Assembly: GCF_900091955.1 (NCBI RefSeq)
Contig: NZ_FMDF01000033.1
Span: 1 to 64,000 of the forward strand
DNA length: 64,000 nt
DNA from: Streptomyces sp. Ncost-T10-10d
GTDB taxonomy: Bacteria > Actinomycetota > Actinomycetes > Streptomycetales > Streptomycetaceae
Direction: 5' to 3'
A model generated the notes under the pieces. That model saw nothing but the letters and a program-made list of their open reading frames with translations, was not told the DNA's origin and ran no database searches. This document shows positions 37,608 through 46,627 of this stretch, one piece after another (position 1 is the stretch's first letter; each line of letters starts with the position of its first letter). A program made the translations under genes and the position numbers.

Positions 37608-38231
37608 ATGCCCACGTCCGTCAACGTCGCCGTCATCTACTACTCCTCGACCGGCACCGTCGCCGCGATGGCCAAGGCCATCGCGCAGGACGCCGAGAAG
37701 GCCGGTGCGGAGGTGCGGCTGCGCAAGGCCGGTGAGCTCGCCCCGCAGGCGGCCATCGACTCCAACCCGGCCTGGGCCGCCAACGCGAAAGCGACCGCGG
37801 ACATCGCCGAGGCGTCGAAGGACGACATGATCTGGGCGGACGCCGTGATCTTCGGTACGCCGACCCGGTTCGGCAATGTCACCGCCCAGCTCAAACAGTT
37901 CATCGACACTCTCGGCAGCCTCTGGCAGGCGGGCCGTCTCGCCGACAAGGTCTACAGCGGCTTCACCTCCACCAGTACCGCGCACGGCGGCCAGGAGTCC
38001 ACGCTGCTCGCGCTCTACCACACGATCCACCACTTCGGCGGCATCCTGGTCGCCCCCGGCTACACGGACCCGTCGAAGTTCGTCGACGGCAATCCGTACG
38101 GCACTTCGCACGTCGCGGGGCAGGGCGACATCCCGGTCGGCGTGCAGACCCTGACCGCCGCCCGGGTCCAGGCCGAACGGGTCGTGAAGTTCACCCGGGC
38201 CATCAAGGACGGCCTCGCCGCCGAGAACTGA
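37608..38231 (+). CDS. wrbA: NAD(P)H:quinone oxidoreductase, WrbA family
   Basis: A 207-aa flavodoxin-fold protein. The FMN phosphate loop is YYSSTGTVAAMAKAI (about residues 11-25), then FGTPTRFGNVTAQLKQFIDTLGSLWQAGRLADKV and STAHGGQESTLLALYHTIHHFGGILVAPGYT, the WrbA signatures. These enzymes carry out two-electron quinone reduction, protecting against oxidative stress. ATG 37608 follows GGAGGA by 7 nt. Divergent from tipA, with 284 bp between. Confidence 0.93.
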   Translation: MPTSVNVAVIYYSSTGTVAAMAKAIAQDAEKAGAEVRLRKAGELAPQAAIDSNPAWAANAKATADIAEASKDDMIWADAVIFGTPTRFGNVTAQLKQFIDTLGSLWQAGRLADKVYSGFTSTSTAHGGQESTLLALYHTIHHFGGILVAPGYTDPSKFVDGNPYGTSHVAGQGDIPVGVQTLTAARVQAERVVKFTRAIKDGLAAEN

Positions 38232-38300
38232 ACCACCGCACACCGACAGGACCGTCGCGGGTCACGATGACCGCCGAGAGCCGAGAAAGGCTGTCCGCCG

Positions 38301-39725
38301 ATGCCTCTCCACAAAGGTTCGCCCCAGGGTACGGAGCCGTCCGAGAAGCGCCGCAGGCTCGCCCTCAACCCGTTCTACGGAGAGGCCGACCCGATCGCCG
38401 GAATGGAGTCGGCGCCGCCCCGGCACCGGCTTCCCGACGGACCGATGCCGCCCTCCATCGCCTACGGCCTGGTCCATGACGAGCTGATGCTCGACGGCAA
38501 CGCACGGCTCAACCTGGCCACCTTCGTCACCACCTGGATGGAGCCCCAGGCCGGGGTGCTGATGGGCGAATGCCGCGACAAGAACATGATCGACAAGGAC
38601 GAGTACCCGCGCACCGCCGAGCTGGAGCGGCGGTGTGTGGCGATGCTCGCCGATCTGTGGAACGCCCCCGACCCCTCGACCGTCGTGGGCTGTTCGACGA
38701 CCGGTTCCAGCGAGGCCTGCATGCTCTCCGGCCTGGCCCTGAAACGCCGTTGGGCGGCCAGGAACGCCGACCGCTACCCGGCGACCGCCCGGCCGAACCT
38801 GGTCATGGGCATCAATGTGCAGGTCTGCTGGGACAAGTTCTGCAACTTCTGGGAGGTCGAGCCGCGGCTGGTCCCGATGGAGGGCGACCGCTTCCATCTC
38901 GACCCGCAGGCCGCGGCCGATCTCTGCGACGAGAACACCATCGGCGTCGTCGGCATCCTGGGCTCCACCTTCGACGGTTCCTACGAGCCGATCGCGGAGC
39001 TCTGCGCGGCCCTGGACGCCCTTCAGGAGCGCACCGGCCTGGACATCCCCGTCCATGTGGACGGGGCGTCCGGTGCGATGGTGGCGCCGTTCCTGGACCA
39101 GGACCTGGTGTGGGACTTCCGGCTGCCCCGGGTCTCCTCGATCAACACCTCCGGGCACAAGTACGGCCTGGTCTACCCGGGGGTCGGCTGGGCGCTGTGG
39201 CGCTCGCCCGCCGAACTGCCCGAGGAGCTGGTCTTCCGGGTCAACTACCTGGGCGGCGACATGCCGACCTTCGCGCTGAACTTCTCCCGGCCCGGCGCCC
39301 AGGTGGTGGCGCAGTACTACACCTTCCTGCGGCTGGGCCGGGAGGGCTACCGGGCCGTTCAGCAGGCCTCCCGGGACGTCGCGACCGCGCTGGCGCAGCA
39401 GATCGGGAAGCTCGGCGACTTCCAGCTCCTCACCCAGGGCGACCAGTTGCCCGTCTTCGCGCTGACGACCGCGCCGGACGTGGAGGCGTACGACGTCTTC
39501 GACGTGTCCCGCCGGCTGCGTGAGCAGGGCTGGCTGGTGCCCGCGTACACCTTCCCCGCCAACCGGCAGGACCTGTCGGTGCTCCGGGTGGTGTGCCGCA
39601 ACGGCTTCTCGTCGGACCTCGCCGAACTGCTGCTCGAGGACCTCCGGCTGATCCTGCCCGACCTGCGCCGCCAGCCGCACCCATTGAGCCACGACAAGCA
39701 GGCGGCGACATCCTTCCACCACTGA
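38301..39725 (+). CDS. gad: Glutamate decarboxylase
   Basis: A 474-aa PLP enzyme (group II decarboxylase) converting glutamate to GABA with proton consumption. It has FVTTWMEPQAGVLM, a GCSTTGSSEACMLSGLALK phosphate-binding region, PVHVDGASGAMVAPFLDQD and the PLP lysine in NTSGHKYGLVYPGVGW (Lys287). The C-terminus is HPLSHDKQAATSFHH, with histidines as in E. coli GadB, where the tail closes the active site at neutral pH. No GadC-type antiporter is adjacent. It follows wrbA after 69 bp. Confidence 0.94.
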   Translation: MPLHKGSPQGTEPSEKRRRLALNPFYGEADPIAGMESAPPRHRLPDGPMPPSIAYGLVHDELMLDGNARLNLATFVTTWMEPQAGVLMGECRDKNMIDKDEYPRTAELERRCVAMLADLWNAPDPSTVVGCSTTGSSEACMLSGLALKRRWAARNADRYPATARPNLVMGINVQVCWDKFCNFWEVEPRLVPMEGDRFHLDPQAAADLCDENTIGVVGILGSTFDGSYEPIAELCAALDALQERTGLDIPVHVDGASGAMVAPFLDQDLVWDFRLPRVSSINTSGHKYGLVYPGVGWALWRSPAELPEELVFRVNYLGGDMPTFALNFSRPGAQVVAQYYTFLRLGREGYRAVQQASRDVATALAQQIGKLGDFQLLTQGDQLPVFALTTAPDVEAYDVFDVSRRLREQGWLVPAYTFPANRQDLSVLRVVCRNGFSSDLAELLLEDLRLILPDLRRQPHPLSHDKQAATSFHH

Positions 39726-39739
39726 GAGCGGGCACCCTT

Positions 39740-40525
39740 CTAACGGCCGATCCGGGCGAACCTCCTCACCGCCAGCGGGAAGAACACCGCGATCAATGCC
39801 AACGGCCATGCCACCGCCAGCAGTTCGGCGTGGTCGGACGCCCAGGTGCCGCCGGGCCCGCCCGGGTTGCCGAACAGGCCGCGTACCGCCGTGGCCGTGG
39901 CCGACATCGGGTTCCACTCGACGGCCGCGCCCAGCCATCCCGGCATCGACTCGGGGGTGGCGAAGACGTTGGAGAGGAAGCCGACCGGCCAGACCAGGAT
40001 CTGTACCGCCTGCACCATCTCCGGCTTCCCGGCCACCAGCGCCAACTGGATGCCGATCCACAGCATCGCGAAGCGCAGCAGCAGAAGCAGCCCCAGCGCC
40101 CCCAGCGCCGCGGCAGGGCCGTGGTGCCAGCGCCAGCCGACCGCGTATCCGACACCGGTCATCACCGCGAGCGCGGCGGCCGACTGGAGCATGTCCGCGA
40201 CACTGCGGCCGACCAGCACCGAACCGGAGACCATCGGCATGGCACGGAACCGGTCGATGACGCCCTTGTTGAGGTCCTGGGTGACCGCGAGCATGGTCGA
40301 CTCCAGGCCGAAGGCCATGGTGAGCGCGAGCATGCCGGGCACCAGGAACTCGGTGTTGTCGCCGTCGACGCCCTGCCCGCCGCCGACCAGATAGTTGAAC
40401 ATCAGCAGCAGCATCACGGGGAAGACCAGGCCGACGACGATCCGCACCGGCTGCCGTGCCCAGTGCGCCAGTTCGCGTCGCGTCATCGTCCAGGAGTCGG
40501 ACACCGCCCAGCTCACCGCGCTCAC
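39740..40525 (-). CDS. DrrB-type ABC-2 exporter permease
   Basis: A 261-aa permease with about six transmembrane helices and the ABC-2 pattern of drug-resistance exporters ([80 protein letters not shown]). It overlaps the ATPase gene by ATGA, so the two subunits are made together. The neighbouring PadR regulator suggests inducible export. Substrate unknown. Confidence 0.92.
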   Translation of the reverse strand: MSAVSWAVSDSWTMTRRELAHWARQPVRIVVGLVFPVMLLLMFNYLVGGGQGVDGDNTEFLVPGMLALTMAFGLESTMLAVTQDLNKGVIDRFRAMPMVSGSVLVGRSVADMLQSAAALAVMTGVGYAVGWRWHHGPAAALGALGLLLLLRFAMLWIGIQLALVAGKPEMVQAVQILVWPVGFLSNVFATPESMPGWLGAAVEWNPMSATATAVRGLFGNPGGPGGTWASDHAELLAVAWPLALIAVFFPLAVRRFARIGR

Positions 40526-41478
40526 GCCGCCACCTCCGCGCGCTCCGGCCTCCGGTCGGTCAGCGAGAGGAAGACCTCGTCCAGCGTCGGGCGCCGCACC
40601 GCGATGTCCTCCGCCTCGATGCCCGCCTCCTCCAGCGCCCGCACGGTCCGGGTCAGGGTCGCCATCCGGTCCGGTGCCGGCGCCCCGATCAGCCGCCGGT
40701 CCGCGTCGACGACCGCGCCGTCACCCAACAGCAGTGCAGCGGCCGCCAGTTGCGAACCGTCCCGGACCACGACATCGATGCGGTCCCCGGCCACCATCGC
40801 CTTCAGCTCGTCGGCCGTCCCCTCGGCGGCCACCCGCCCGGCGTCGATCACCGAGATCCGGTCCGCCAACTGATCGGCCTCCTCCAGATACTGCGTGGTC
40901 AGCAGTACGGTCGTGCCGCCGCCCACCAGTGAGCGCACCGCCGACCACACCTCGGCCCGGCCGCGCGGGTCGAGCCCGGTGGTCGGCTCGTCCAGGAAGA
41001 GCACCTCCGGGTCGGTGATCAGCGAGGCGGCGAGATCGAGCCGTCGCCGCATGCCGCCGCTGTACTCCCTGACCGGCTTGCGGCCGGTGTCCGCGAGCCC
41101 GAAGCGGGCCAGCAGTTCGTCCGCCCGTGCACCCGCTCGGCGTACGCCCAGGTGGTACAGACGGCCGAACATCTCCAGGTTCTGCCGACCACCGAGCTCC
41201 TCGTCGACCGCCGCGTACTGCCCGAGCAGCCCGATGCGGCGCCGGACCTCTCCGGCCCGCTGCCGTACATCGAACCCCGCCACCTCGACCCGCCCCTCGT
41301 CGTGCCGCAGCAGCGTCGACAGGATGCGTACGGCCGTGGTCTTGCCCGCGCCGTTGGGGCCGAGCACGGCATGGACGGTGGAGCGGCGGACCGTGAGGCC
41401 CAGGCCGTCCAGGGCACGCTTCTCCCCGTATCGCTTGTGCACACCTTCGACAACGATCGCGTCGGTCAAAATCGCCAC
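40522..41478 (-). CDS. DrrA-type ABC exporter ATPase
   Basis: A 318-aa ATPase with Walker [16 protein letters not shown], signature [16 protein letters not shown], Walker [21 protein letters not shown], and a C-terminal DrrA-type extension ([23 protein letters not shown]). It pairs with the overlapping DrrB-type permease gene. Daunorubicin and related exporters share this architecture, but no antibiotic cluster is adjacent. Two TCAA-NN-TTGA sites lie upstream of its start. Confidence 0.93.
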   Translation of the reverse strand: MAILTDAIVVEGVHKRYGEKRALDGLGLTVRRSTVHAVLGPNGAGKTTAVRILSTLLRHDEGRVEVAGFDVRQRAGEVRRRIGLLGQYAAVDEELGGRQNLEMFGRLYHLGVRRAGARADELLARFGLADTGRKPVREYSGGMRRRLDLAASLITDPEVLFLDEPTTGLDPRGRAEVWSAVRSLVGGGTTVLLTTQYLEEADQLADRISVIDAGRVAAEGTADELKAMVAGDRIDVVVRDGSQLAAAALLLGDGAVVDADRRLIGAPAPDRMATLTRTVRALEEAGIEAEDIAVRRPTLDEVFLSLTDRRPERAEVAA

Positions 41479-41487
41479 ACCCTCCCG

Positions 41488-41503
41488 TAGTCAAACTTGA
41501 CTA
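41488..41503. promoter_or_regulatory. Putative PadR operator 1 (exporter promoter)
   Basis: TAGTCAAACTTGACTA is a perfect inverted repeat with 7-bp arms and a 2-bp centre, 10 bp upstream of the exporter ATPase start. It is the best of three matching sites around padR. The A+T-rich sequence stands out from its surroundings. Confidence 0.65.
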
Positions 41504-41534
41504 GTGGCATCGAAAGTAACCGCCCCGACCCCAT

Positions 41535-41550
41535 TCGTCAAACTTGATTA
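41535..41550. promoter_or_regulatory. Putative PadR operator 2 (overlaps padR stop)
   Basis: TCGTCAAACTTGATTA shares the TCAA-NN-TTGA-Y-TA core of operator 1, 47 bp away. Its last three bases, TTA on the plus strand, are the padR TAA stop codon. It lies 57-72 bp upstream of the exporter ATPase start. Confidence 0.55.
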
Positions 41551-42189
41551 CTCGTCGTCGCCGGGGTCGTGGACACCCGTCGCGTACGGGTTCTCCTGCC
41601 CCTCGGCGAGCACGCCGACGAAGGGTTCGCCCTCCCCCGCGAAGGCGTACGCCCCGCCCTCGATGCGGGCGATCAGCCCACGCGTCCACTCGGCCCCGGC
41701 ATCCGCCGAGTGGACCCACATGTTCATGATTTCGCCGATGTGACCGATCGACTCGGGCCCGGCCTCCGGCGTGTAGTACTCGGTGACCGAGGCCCGCCAG
41801 GCCGTGAGACCGGCCACCCGCTCCTTGAGCAGCGCGATCGCCTCGGACCGCTCCAGGTCGACGATGCCACCGAGGCCCGCCGACAGCACGTCCAGCTTCT
41901 GGTCGTACGAGGTCAGCGCCGCGCGCAGCAGAGCGAGGTACTCCTCGTTGCCCCGCTCGGTGATCTCGTACTCGGTACGAGGCGGGCCGCCCGCCGTACT
42001 CGGGGCGGTCTCATGGGCGACCAGCAGCCCTTGCTTCGCCATCTGCTTCAGCGCGTGGTACACCGACCCGGGTTTGGCGTTGGACCACTCGTGAGCGCCC
42101 CAGTACTCCAGGTCGTTACGGACCTGATAGCCGTGCGCTTGGCCGTGCTGACGCACGGCGCAGAGGACCAGCAGCCGGATCGCGGACAT
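41548..42189 (-). CDS. PadR-family transcriptional regulator
   Basis: A 213-aa regulator. It has an N-terminal PadR winged helix (SAIRLLVLCAVRQHGQAHGYQV; SVYHALKQMAKQGLL; RTEYEITERGNEEY) and a C-terminal helical dimerisation/ligand region (residues 90-190). ATG 42189 was preferred to GTG 42198 because AAAGGG ends 8 nt before it. It is divided from the exporter operon by 69 bp holding operator-like repeats, so it probably represses the exporter and itself. Confidence 0.9.
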   Translation of the reverse strand: MSAIRLLVLCAVRQHGQAHGYQVRNDLEYWGAHEWSNAKPGSVYHALKQMAKQGLLVAHETAPSTAGGPPRTEYEITERGNEEYLALLRAALTSYDQKLDVLSAGLGGIVDLERSEAIALLKERVAGLTAWRASVTEYYTPEAGPESIGHIGEIMNMWVHSADAGAEWTRGLIARIEGGAYAFAGEGEPFVGVLAEGQENPYATGVHDPGDDE

Positions 42190-42204
42190 GTCACGCACCC
42201 TTTC

Positions 42205-42220
42205 TATTCAACTTTGATTA
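42205..42220. promoter_or_regulatory. Putative PadR operator 3 (upstream of padR)
   Basis: TATTCAACTTTGATTA matches the TNNTCAA-NN-TTGAYTA consensus of the two exporter-side sites. It lies 16 bp upstream of the padR start and contains the TGA stop codon of the DinB-like gene, suggesting autoregulation. Confidence 0.5.
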
Positions 42221-42759
42221 GAGTATCCCCCGGCCTCGGCGACCAGCTCGAACGCGGTTCGACCGTCCAGGGACTCCCGGATGATGTCGGCGTGCCCGGC
42301 GTGCCGGGCGGTCTCCTCGACGAGATGGACCAGCAGCCAGCGCATCGAGCAGTTCCCGTCCTTCGGGAACCAGGGCGCCTCGGGCAGCGGGAACGTGTCG
42401 TTCATGCTCTCCACCGAGTGGATGAACTCCTCGGTCTCCGCCGCGACCTTCGCCCAGAACTCCAGCATCTGCGGGACGGTCTCGTCCCCGACGAGACGGA
42501 AGCTGTCCGCCCAGGTCTCCTCGGTGCGGGCCTTGTCGTTGGGGCGCTGCTGGGCGAGGCGCAGCCAGTTCAGCTCGGTCTCGGCGACGTGCTTGAGCAG
42601 CCCGGAGAGGGAGAGTTCACTGGCGCTGGGCCGGCTAGCCGCCTGCTCCTCGGTCAGGCCGATGAGCGAGCGCCGGATCGCGCCGCGCTGCGCCTCGACG
42701 AAGGAGAGGAGCGCGCCGCGCTCGTCGCCGGGGGCTCCTGCGGGAACGTGAGTGACCAT
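42208..42759 (-). CDS. DinB/MST-like family protein
   Basis: A 183-aa protein of the DinB-like four-helix superfamily (FVEAQRGAIRRSLIGLTEEQA; LSGLLKHVAETELNWLRLA; MRWLLVHLVEETARHAGHADIIRESLDG). It carries the three His residues expected to bind a divalent metal, as in mycothiol/bacillithiol-dependent S-transferases. Substrate unknown. ATG 42759 follows AAGGCGGA. It ends 18 bp before padR on the same strand and is probably co-transcribed with it. Confidence 0.88.
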   Translation of the reverse strand: MVTHVPAGAPGDERGALLSFVEAQRGAIRRSLIGLTEEQAASRPSASELSLSGLLKHVAETELNWLRLAQQRPNDKARTEETWADSFRLVGDETVPQMLEFWAKVAAETEEFIHSVESMNDTFPLPEAPWFPKDGNCSMRWLLVHLVEETARHAGHADIIRESLDGRTAFELVAEAGGYSNQS

Positions 42760-42851
42760 GATGTCCGCCTTGGGGAAACGTGCCGGTTTCTTCCTGACAC
42801 CGACCAAGCTACGGACCCTCGCGGTCAGCTCCTGTCCTCAACCCATCGTGG

Positions 42852-44309
42852 TCAGAAGGGGAATGCGGTCCGGCCGTGCTGAATGGACATCCACTTCTGG
42901 GTGGTGAAGGCGTCCACGGTCGCCTCGCCGTTCAGCCGGCCGATCCCGGAGGACTTCTCGCCCCCGAAGGCGACCAGCGGATCGTCCTGGACGGTGGAGT
43001 CGTTGACGTGGAACATCCCGCTGACGACGCGCTGCGCGAACCGCACCCCGCGTTCGGTGCTGCGGGTGTGCACGGCGCCGCTGAGTCCGTACGGGGTGTC
43101 GTTGGCGATCCGTACGGCATCGTCCTCTCCGTCGAACGTCACCAGCAGCGCCACCGGGCCGAATATCTCCTGGGACAGCAGCGGGGAATCCTCGGGGAGC
43201 CCGGTGAGCACGGTCGGTTCGACGAGACTGCCGCGCGTCCGGCCCCGTACGAGCGCGGTGGCCCCCTCGGCGACTGCCTGGTCGACCAGGGCGGTCAGGG
43301 CGTCGGCCTGGAAGGTGTTGATGACCGGGCCGATCTGGGTCTCCGGGTCGCGCGGGTCGCCGGTGCGCAGCGCGGCCACCCTGGCGGTGAACTTCTCGGT
43401 GAACTCCCGCTCGACGCGGCGGTCCACCAGGATGCGGTTGGCAGCCATGCAGACCTGCCCCTGGTACACGAAGCGGCTGAAGACTGCCGCGTCGACCGCG
43501 TAGTCGATGTCGGCGTCCTCCATCACCACCAGGGCGCTGTTGCCGCTGAGTTCGAGGATCGTCCGCTTGAAGTGTCCGGCCGCGATCGCGCCCACGTGGC
43601 GGCCGACCCGGTCCGTGCCCGCGAAGGAGATCACCTTGGGCACGGGGTGCTCGATGAACGCGTCCCCTATCTCGGCGACATCGGTGATCAGGATGTTGAG
43701 CAGTCCGGCGGGCAGCCCGGCGCCCTCGAAGATCTTGGCAATCAGCCCGCCGCCGACGACCGGGGCATTCTGGTTGGGCTTGATGACGACCGCGTTGCCG
43801 AGCGCGAGGGCCGGCGCGACGGACTTCATCGTCACCAGGAAGGGGAAGTTGAAGGGGCTGATCACCCCTATGACGCCGACGGGCTGCCGGAAGAGACGGT
43901 TCTCCTTGCCGTCCACCGGGGAGGGCAGGATGCGGCCCCAGGGGCGTAGCGCGTGCCGGCTCGCGTCGCGCAGGAATTCCTTGGCGACGCGCACCTCGTA
44001 CTCCGCCTTGAGGCGGGTGCCGCCCAACTCGTCGACAATCGCCTCGACGATGTCGTCGTGCAGTTCCTCGGTGATGCGCAGGGCGCGTTCCAGGACGCTG
44101 CGGCGCTCGTACGCGCCGGTGGTGGCCCAGGACCGCTGGGCGCGCTCGGCGGCGCGGTAGGCCAGGTCGACCTCCTGCGCGGTCGCGATGGTGATCGCGG
44201 CGAGTTTCTCCCCGTTATAGGGATTGAAATCAATGATGTCCCACGAGCCGGTGCCGGTCCGCCACTCACCGTCGATGTATTGGTCGGCCAGCTCGTAGAA
44301 GAAGGACAT
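42852..44309 (-). CDS. NAD(P)-dependent aldehyde dehydrogenase
   Basis: A 485-aa ALDH-superfamily enzyme. It has VISPFNFPFLVTMKSVAPALALGNAVVIKPNQ (cofactor region, written here in overlapping parts), ILELSGNSALVV with the general-base Glu, YQGQVCMAANRILVD with the catalytic Cys, and IFGPVALLVTF. The pattern is closest to benzaldehyde/vanillin-type dehydrogenases, but the substrate is not certain. ATG 44309 follows AAGGGA by 5 nt. It lies between the DinB-like gene and the WhiJ-like regulator, all on the minus strand. Confidence 0.92.
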   Translation of the reverse strand: MSFFYELADQYIDGEWRTGTGSWDIIDFNPYNGEKLAAITIATAQEVDLAYRAAERAQRSWATTGAYERRSVLERALRITEELHDDIVEAIVDELGGTRLKAEYEVRVAKEFLRDASRHALRPWGRILPSPVDGKENRLFRQPVGVIGVISPFNFPFLVTMKSVAPALALGNAVVIKPNQNAPVVGGGLIAKIFEGAGLPAGLLNILITDVAEIGDAFIEHPVPKVISFAGTDRVGRHVGAIAAGHFKRTILELSGNSALVVMEDADIDYAVDAAVFSRFVYQGQVCMAANRILVDRRVEREFTEKFTARVAALRTGDPRDPETQIGPVINTFQADALTALVDQAVAEGATALVRGRTRGSLVEPTVLTGLPEDSPLLSQEIFGPVALLVTFDGEDDAVRIANDTPYGLSGAVHTRSTERGVRFAQRVVSGMFHVNDSTVQDDPLVAFGGEKSSGIGRLNGEATVDAFTTQKWMSIQHGRTAFPF

Positions 44310-44363
44310 GCGATCCCTTAACTCAGGTGCAGACTCCCGTCGAACCGTCATCGTACTGATGAA

Positions 44364-45245
44364 TCAGATGAGTTGGAGCAGACCACGGAGCAGATCGCGG
44401 CTCTCCTCGGGGCCGGGGCTGTCCTCGTGCAGTCGCACCATGGCCTTCTCGTACTGAGCGACTTCTTCGGCCTTGTCCAGATAGAGCGCACTTGTCAGCT
44501 GCTCCAGGTAGACAATGTCCGACAGATCGGATTCCGGGAATCGGAGCATCGTAAAGGAACCGCCCTCCCCTGCATGCCCGCCAAAACTGAAGGGCATGAC
44601 TTGAAGAGTGATGTTGGGCTGTTCCGACATTTCGATCAGATGCCGCAATTGTCCGCGCATCACTTCACGGTCGCCGTACGGCCGGCGCAGCGCCGCCTCG
44701 TCCAGTACGGCGTGGAAACGGGGTGCGCGTTCGGAGACGAGGGCCTTCTGACGCTCCAGCCGCAGCGCGACCCGGCGGTCGATCTCGACGGCCGGGGCGT
44801 CGCCCATGCCCCGGCTGACGACCGCGTGCGCATAGGACTCGGTCTGCAACAGGCCATGGACGAACTGGACTTCGTAGACCCGGATGAGCGATGCCGCCCC
44901 CTCCAGACCGATGTACGTCTGGAACCACCCGGGCAGCACATCTCCGTAACTGTGCCACCAGCCCGCCACATTGGCCTCGCGGGCCAGGCCGAGCAGGGCG
45001 TCGCGCTCCGCCTCGTCCGTGACGCCGTAGAGCGTGAGCAGGTCCTCGACATCCCTGGCCTTGAAGCTCACCCGTCCCAACTCCATGCGGCTGATCTTCG
45101 ATTCGGAAGCCCGGATGGAGTAGCCGGCCGCCTCGCGGGTGATCCCGCGCGAGTCGCGCAGCCGCCTGAGCTGCGAGCCCAGCAGGATGCGCCGCACCAC
45201 AGATCCACTCGACTCGCCTGCCGCCACTGGTCCGATCCTCCCCAT
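44364..45245 (-). CDS. WhiJ-like XRE regulator with DUF5753 domain
   Basis: A 293-aa regulator. An XRE helix-turn-helix (LRRLRDSRGITREAAGYSIRASESKISRMELG, in overlapping parts; about residues 22-75) is followed by a DUF5753 domain (WFQTYIGLEGAASLIRVYE, VHGLLQTESYA, and LEQLTSALYLDKAEEVAQYEKA). Members of this Streptomyces family (WhiJ, Scr1 and relatives) act with DUF397 and AbaA-like ATPase partners encoded beside them, and the same trio is present here. ATG 45245 is chosen; TTG 45281 would add 12 residues. Confidence 0.92.
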   Translation of the reverse strand: MGRIGPVAAGESSGSVVRRILLGSQLRRLRDSRGITREAAGYSIRASESKISRMELGRVSFKARDVEDLLTLYGVTDEAERDALLGLAREANVAGWWHSYGDVLPGWFQTYIGLEGAASLIRVYEVQFVHGLLQTESYAHAVVSRGMGDAPAVEIDRRVALRLERQKALVSERAPRFHAVLDEAALRRPYGDREVMRGQLRHLIEMSEQPNITLQVMPFSFGGHAGEGGSFTMLRFPESDLSDIVYLEQLTSALYLDKAEEVAQYEKAMVRLHEDSPGPEESRDLLRGLLQLI

Positions 45246-45550
45246 CGCTTCCTGGACACCGGGGCTCCCCCTGAACCCCAAGTGCCGGATTCTGCCATCA
45301 AAACGCTTCAGCCCGTACTCATTCGATTACGGAAATGAGAAGGCCCTCAGAAAGCTACGAAAATACACGCAGGAAGAAATGACCAAGAACCGGCACGGGT
45401 TCGGACAGGTCAGGCGCGTGCACGTGCATCTGCCCTTGCATCTGCCCTGCGCATTCGGAACCATGGCCCTCGCGCACCTGCGTGCTCGTTCGTGTTGTGC
45501 CGCTGTACCCCGCAGTACCGATACAGCCGCGAATCCCGGGAGTGCCTCGC
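45246..45550. other. Divergent intergenic region with iterated element
   Basis: This 305-bp gap separates the WhiJ-like and AbaA-like genes and contains no convincing gene. An A+T-richer patch (about 45320-45385) may hold promoters. At 45416-45450 lies a repeated element also found upstream of the DUF397 gene. Confidence 0.6.
45416..45450 (+). promoter_or_regulatory. 12-bp-period element upstream of AbaA-like gene
   Basis: GCGTGCACG is followed by two perfect tandem copies of TGCATCTGCCCT (45425-45436 and 45437-45448). The same layout, in the same orientation relative to its gene, occurs upstream of the DUF397 gene at 46444-46480. It is a candidate binding site for the WhiJ-like regulator. 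Confidence 0.6.
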
Positions 45551-46072
45551 ATGGGGACGAATGGATCGACGATGCTCGAGCCGTTACGGCAGGGGCTTCC
45601 CCCCATCGATCCCTCAGCCGTCTCCGGATCGGCAACCTGCACCCTGCCCGCCCGCTACGAATCCGTAGGCGGGGCACGGCAGTTCACCAGGGCGACGCTG
45701 AGCGGCTGGGGGCTGGACGAGCGCTTCGACGACGTCGCACTGGTCGTCTCCGAACTCGTGACCAATGCGCTGCGGCACGCCCTGCCCGCGGACACCGCAC
45801 CGGAGCCTCAGGAACCTCCCGTACGGCTGCACTTGATGCGCTGGAGCTCGCGTCTGGTGTGCGCCGTACGCGACCCCAGTCAGGAGAGCCCCATGGCCTC
45901 CGAGGCTCCCGACTCGGCGGAGTCGGGCCGCGGCCTCTTCCTGGTGGAGTCCTTCAGCGACTCCTGGGGCTGGCACCCCTCTCCGCCGCTGGGAGCGGAC
46001 AACCCGAACACCGCGGCGACACCGCGCGGCAAGGTGGTCTGGGCACTGTTCCGGCTGTCCGACGACGTGTGA
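45551..46072 (+). CDS. AbaA-like ATP-binding (HATPase) regulatory protein
   Basis: A 173-aa protein with a GHKL ATPase domain as in anti-sigma factors: VVSELVTNALRHALP is the N box and SGRGLFLVESFSDSWGW the G2 region. No transmembrane or phosphoacceptor domain is present. In Streptomyces such AbaA-type proteins are encoded beside WhiJ-like and DUF397 genes and modulate development or antibiotic production. ATG 45551 is used; ATG 45572 (MLEPLRQG) is possible. Whether it has kinase activity is not evident. Confidence 0.88.
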   Translation: MGTNGSTMLEPLRQGLPPIDPSAVSGSATCTLPARYESVGGARQFTRATLSGWGLDERFDDVALVVSELVTNALRHALPADTAPEPQEPPVRLHLMRWSSRLVCAVRDPSQESPMASEAPDSAESGRGLFLVESFSDSWGWHPSPPLGADNPNTAATPRGKVVWALFRLSDDV

Positions 46073-46132
46073 CCCGTGCGGCGGCCGCGTGGGCTGCCGA
46101 CGGGTGGCCGGACAGCGCCCTGCGGGACGCGG

Positions 46133-46375
46133 TCAGCCGCCCGCTATGAGGTGGTCGAACTCCCCGTCCTTCACCCCGAGCAGCAGCGCCTCTATCTCGG
46201 CCGGCGTATAGACGAGGGCCGGCCCGTCGGGGTGGCGTGAATTCCGCATCGCCACATCTCCGTCGGGCAGTTTGGCGAACTCCACGCAGGATCCCTGGGA
46301 GTTGCTGTGTCTGCTCTTCTGCCAGACGACTCCGCGAAGCTCTGTGGCCGCCATGCCGTTGTACACGTGGTGCAC
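46133..46375 (-). CDS. DUF397 small protein
   Basis: An 80-aa DUF397 protein: GVVWQKSRHSNSQGSCVEFA, LPDGDVAMRNSRHPDGPALVY, TPAEIEALLLGVKDGEFDHL. These small proteins accompany WhiJ-like regulators and are thought to antagonise or modulate them. GTG 46375 was chosen because GGGGAG lies 6 nt upstream. ATG 46354 and TTG 46396 are other in-frame starts. It is convergent with the AbaA-like gene. Confidence 0.88.
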   Translation of the reverse strand: MHHVYNGMAATELRGVVWQKSRHSNSQGSCVEFAKLPDGDVAMRNSRHPDGPALVYTPAEIEALLLGVKDGEFDHLIAGG

Positions 46376-46443
46376 AGGACGCTCCCCGAGTTGCAAGGTG
46401 CAAGTGTCAACTGTCTCGGATCATAGCTCTGTTCAATTATCCC

Positions 46444-46480
46444 TGCATGAGCAGATGCATGAGCGGATGCACGTGCACGC
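46444..46480 (-). promoter_or_regulatory. 12-bp-period element upstream of DUF397 gene
   Basis: On the minus strand GCGTGCACG is followed by TGCATCCGCTCA and TGCATCTGCTCA, then TGC. It matches the element at 45416-45450 in sequence, period and orientation relative to the downstream gene. It ends about 68 bp before the DUF397 start and also lies upstream of the divergent lipoprotein gene. Confidence 0.6.
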
Positions 46481-46627
46481 GGGGTGTTCCCACGATTACA
46501 GTTCCGGACGCAGAGATAGACGTACAGGACGCCTGTTCGGCTCCGCCTACCCCGAGTTCGGCAGCCCATCCCGGTGGCACGCGCTGGTAGCTTGGCGCGG
46601 TCTTTTGCCGACAAGGGGGAATTCCAC

